In this document: piece after piece, positions 62,900-64,000 of the stretch | How positions within the stretch are numbered: the stretch's first letter is position 1 | How the letters are laid out: each line of letters starts with the position of its first letter | Assembly: GCA_002110485.1 (NCBI GenBank) | Contig: MOWL01000067.1 | Span: 4,464,001 to 4,528,000 of the forward strand | From: Emergomyces orientalis | Lineage: Eukaryota; Ascomycota; Eurotiomycetes; Onygenales; Ajellomycetaceae | Direction: 5' to 3' | DNA length: 64,000 bases | The notes under the pieces: model-generated | What the model saw: the letters and a program-made list of their open reading frames with translations, nothing else | Told to the model about the DNA's origin: nothing | Database searches by the model: none | Made by a program: the position numbers and the translations under genes

Positions 62900-64000
62900 G
62901 GTTCACCCATGTCTTGGTCCTGTGTGGAGTCTGGTCGCGCTGAGCGTGCATAGCCACTGAGTGAGCCCTGTTGCTGCGCGCCAGCTCTTGCCACATTCAT
63001 GGGTCTGCCGACCTTGTGCTGAACAATCAGAGAGTCCTCTTCTGTGATTCTGCTATGCTTTCTGAGGGTGATTCAACCCTTCTCATCTGATGTTTGCATC
63101 ACAAAGTGTCTTGGCCGGTTCTTGAGAGCCTCCTTGGCCAGTGAAACTGCAGTCTGTCATTCAGAGTATCTTGCAGATCATGCTGGGTGATCTTCTTCAC
63201 AGTTACAGCAGACTGCCTTCTTTTCTTTCAGTGCTGCGGGGCAGGTCTTGTCCGTGTGTCCCTCTGCTGCACAGTGCCCACAGATATCACCCTTGCGGCA
63301 GAATCTGGCTATGTGTCCATATTGCTGGCAGCTGTAGCATTGGGTGACCTGAGCCTCCCTGTGGAAGATTTCAACCATGCAGAATTCATTCCCCAGAATG
63401 ATGCCATTCTCCACAAGCGTGTTTGCCTGCTGCGGTGTGGCTACATGTAGGATAATGCTTCCATGAGGCCACTGCTGTTTAGCTAGCCGCTTTGTGACCC
63501 TGTGGATGAGTACTCTGCATCTGAGAGATGGGTTCTGCTTGTAGACATTCTTCACTGCTTTATCTGAGCTAACCCAGCTAATGGCACTGATAGGTGCACT
63601 CTTGATCAATACTGCATACATCTTCTTTCTCATGTGTGCCTTGTCACCCCATTTCTCCACTCATTCATTACTTTTTGTCAGCTCGGCCTTCGTGCTGGGG
63701 TTGTCTGCGACCAGAATCAGATCACCACTAGGCATGTATCTTGCTGCAACTATGGTGCCAGTGGTCACATCTTTGATGGTCCCATTTATCTTTCTCACAA
63801 TGGCCTCTGGGGTGCGTTCCTCCACTGGCAGTGCATCACAGTTGTGGCGAGATATCACCACCTCTCTCAATGCATGCCCGGTTACTATCTTTGCTGGCGG
63901 CCCTCCATTGGCCGCTATGCGCGCCCATGAGGTCTCACTGTCCAGCATGTTGCATCTTTCATTTTGCTGTGATGCGCTTGTAGCGTTCTCTAGCTTCTTT
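62896..64000 (-). pseudogene. LINE ORF1, nucleic-acid-binding Gag-like protein, partial, with 4 in-frame TGA
   Basis: The frame is open from the window edge; an ATG at 63948 is one possible start. It carries two CCHC knuckles near 63240-63345 (CYSCQQYGHIARFC and CGHCAAEGHTDKTC) and the remains of a third (CNCEEDHPA, then a TGA). In-frame TGA codons lie at 63661-63663, 63178-63180, 63157-63159 and 63073-63075, with no TAA, TAG or frameshift. The TGA after HPA sits where related knuckles usually have Trp (HPAWS). The terminal TGA at 62896-62898 overlaps the ORF2 start as ATGA. ORF1 proteins of this class bind element RNA. I call it a pseudogene under the standard code. Confidence 0.8.

Larger units (their letters stand above)
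58913..64000 (-). mobile_element. Tad1-like non-LTR retrotransposon (LINE), 5' end beyond the window
   Basis: A minus-strand LINE with ORF1 (zinc-knuckle protein), ORF2 (endonuclease plus reverse transcriptase), a 3' untranslated region and an AAT-repeat tail at about 58917-58940 (TTA on the plus strand). The tail fixes the 3' end. The element leaves the window at 64000 while ORF1 is still open. Both frames stay in register throughout, interrupted only by TGA codons. Composition is TG/CA-rich and CpG-poor except in two CpG-rich repeat patches. No LTRs are present. Confidence 0.88.

Noticed and set aside
1..64000. tRNA and rRNA genes
   Set aside because: I looked for T-loop and D-loop patterns and conserved rRNA segments and found none; tRNA-like bases near LTRs are primer-binding sites.

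Overview
The window is nuclear DNA of a filamentous ascomycete, most likely a eurotiomycete of the order Onygenales. The evidence is short GT-AG introns of about 55-180 nt, a Pezizomycotina gene set (samB, mkt1, tigA, zds1, a SYLF-SH3 protein, an NLR-like nucleosidase-NACHT-ankyrin gene), and three kinds of retrotransposon sitting in AT-rich islands. The order-level placement is inference.

Layout. 1-2606: no supportable gene, including an AT-rich, probably RIP-degraded stretch. 2607-7583: an intact Ty1/copia element with identical 102-bp LTRs, a 5-bp target duplication and one 1532-codon gag-pol frame. 7589-30568: host genes samB (+), a broken 2-oxoglutarate oxygenase (-), mkt1 (+), the ER protein disulfide isomerase tigA (+), an HSBP1-type coiled-coil gene (-), an MFS monocarboxylate-type transporter (-) and a 97-codon Bet1/Sft1-type SNARE (-). 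30569-33729: a decayed nucleosidase-NACHT-ankyrin gene. 34300-47360: a FUSC/BRE4-like membrane protein (-), a doubtful small gene (+), zds1 (-) and a YSC84/LSB-type SYLF-SH3 protein (-), with an AT-rich gap at 42900-44040. 48897-58332: an apparently intact Ty3/gypsy element on the minus strand with identical 348-bp LTRs, gag-protease and pol frames, and a third 394-codon frame of unknown function. 58913-64000: a Tad1-like non-LTR element (LINE) on the minus strand, cut by the right edge.

Host genes cover conserved cell functions: protein turnover and morphogenesis (samB), post-transcriptional control (mkt1), ER folding (tigA), heat-shock regulation (HSBP1), Golgi SNARE fusion (sft1), cell-cycle phosphatase control (zds1) and actin/endocytosis (SYLF-SH3). 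They do not form a cluster or shared pathway. Several are built from very short exons (7, 9, 17, 21 and 22 nt), so single-frame views miss them.

The most unusual signals are in the mobile elements. The LINE has 11 in-frame TGA codons and no in-frame TAA, TAG or frameshift over roughly 4.5 kb, some of them at positions where the family normally has Trp. The same element carries 30- and 31-bp tandem repeats built on a GCGCT/AGCGC hairpin. The gypsy element has a U-UUA-AAC slippery heptamer directly before the gag stop, a pol AUG two bases after that stop in the same -1 frame, an extra third frame, and a duplicated CCAAT-hairpin-CCAAT module.
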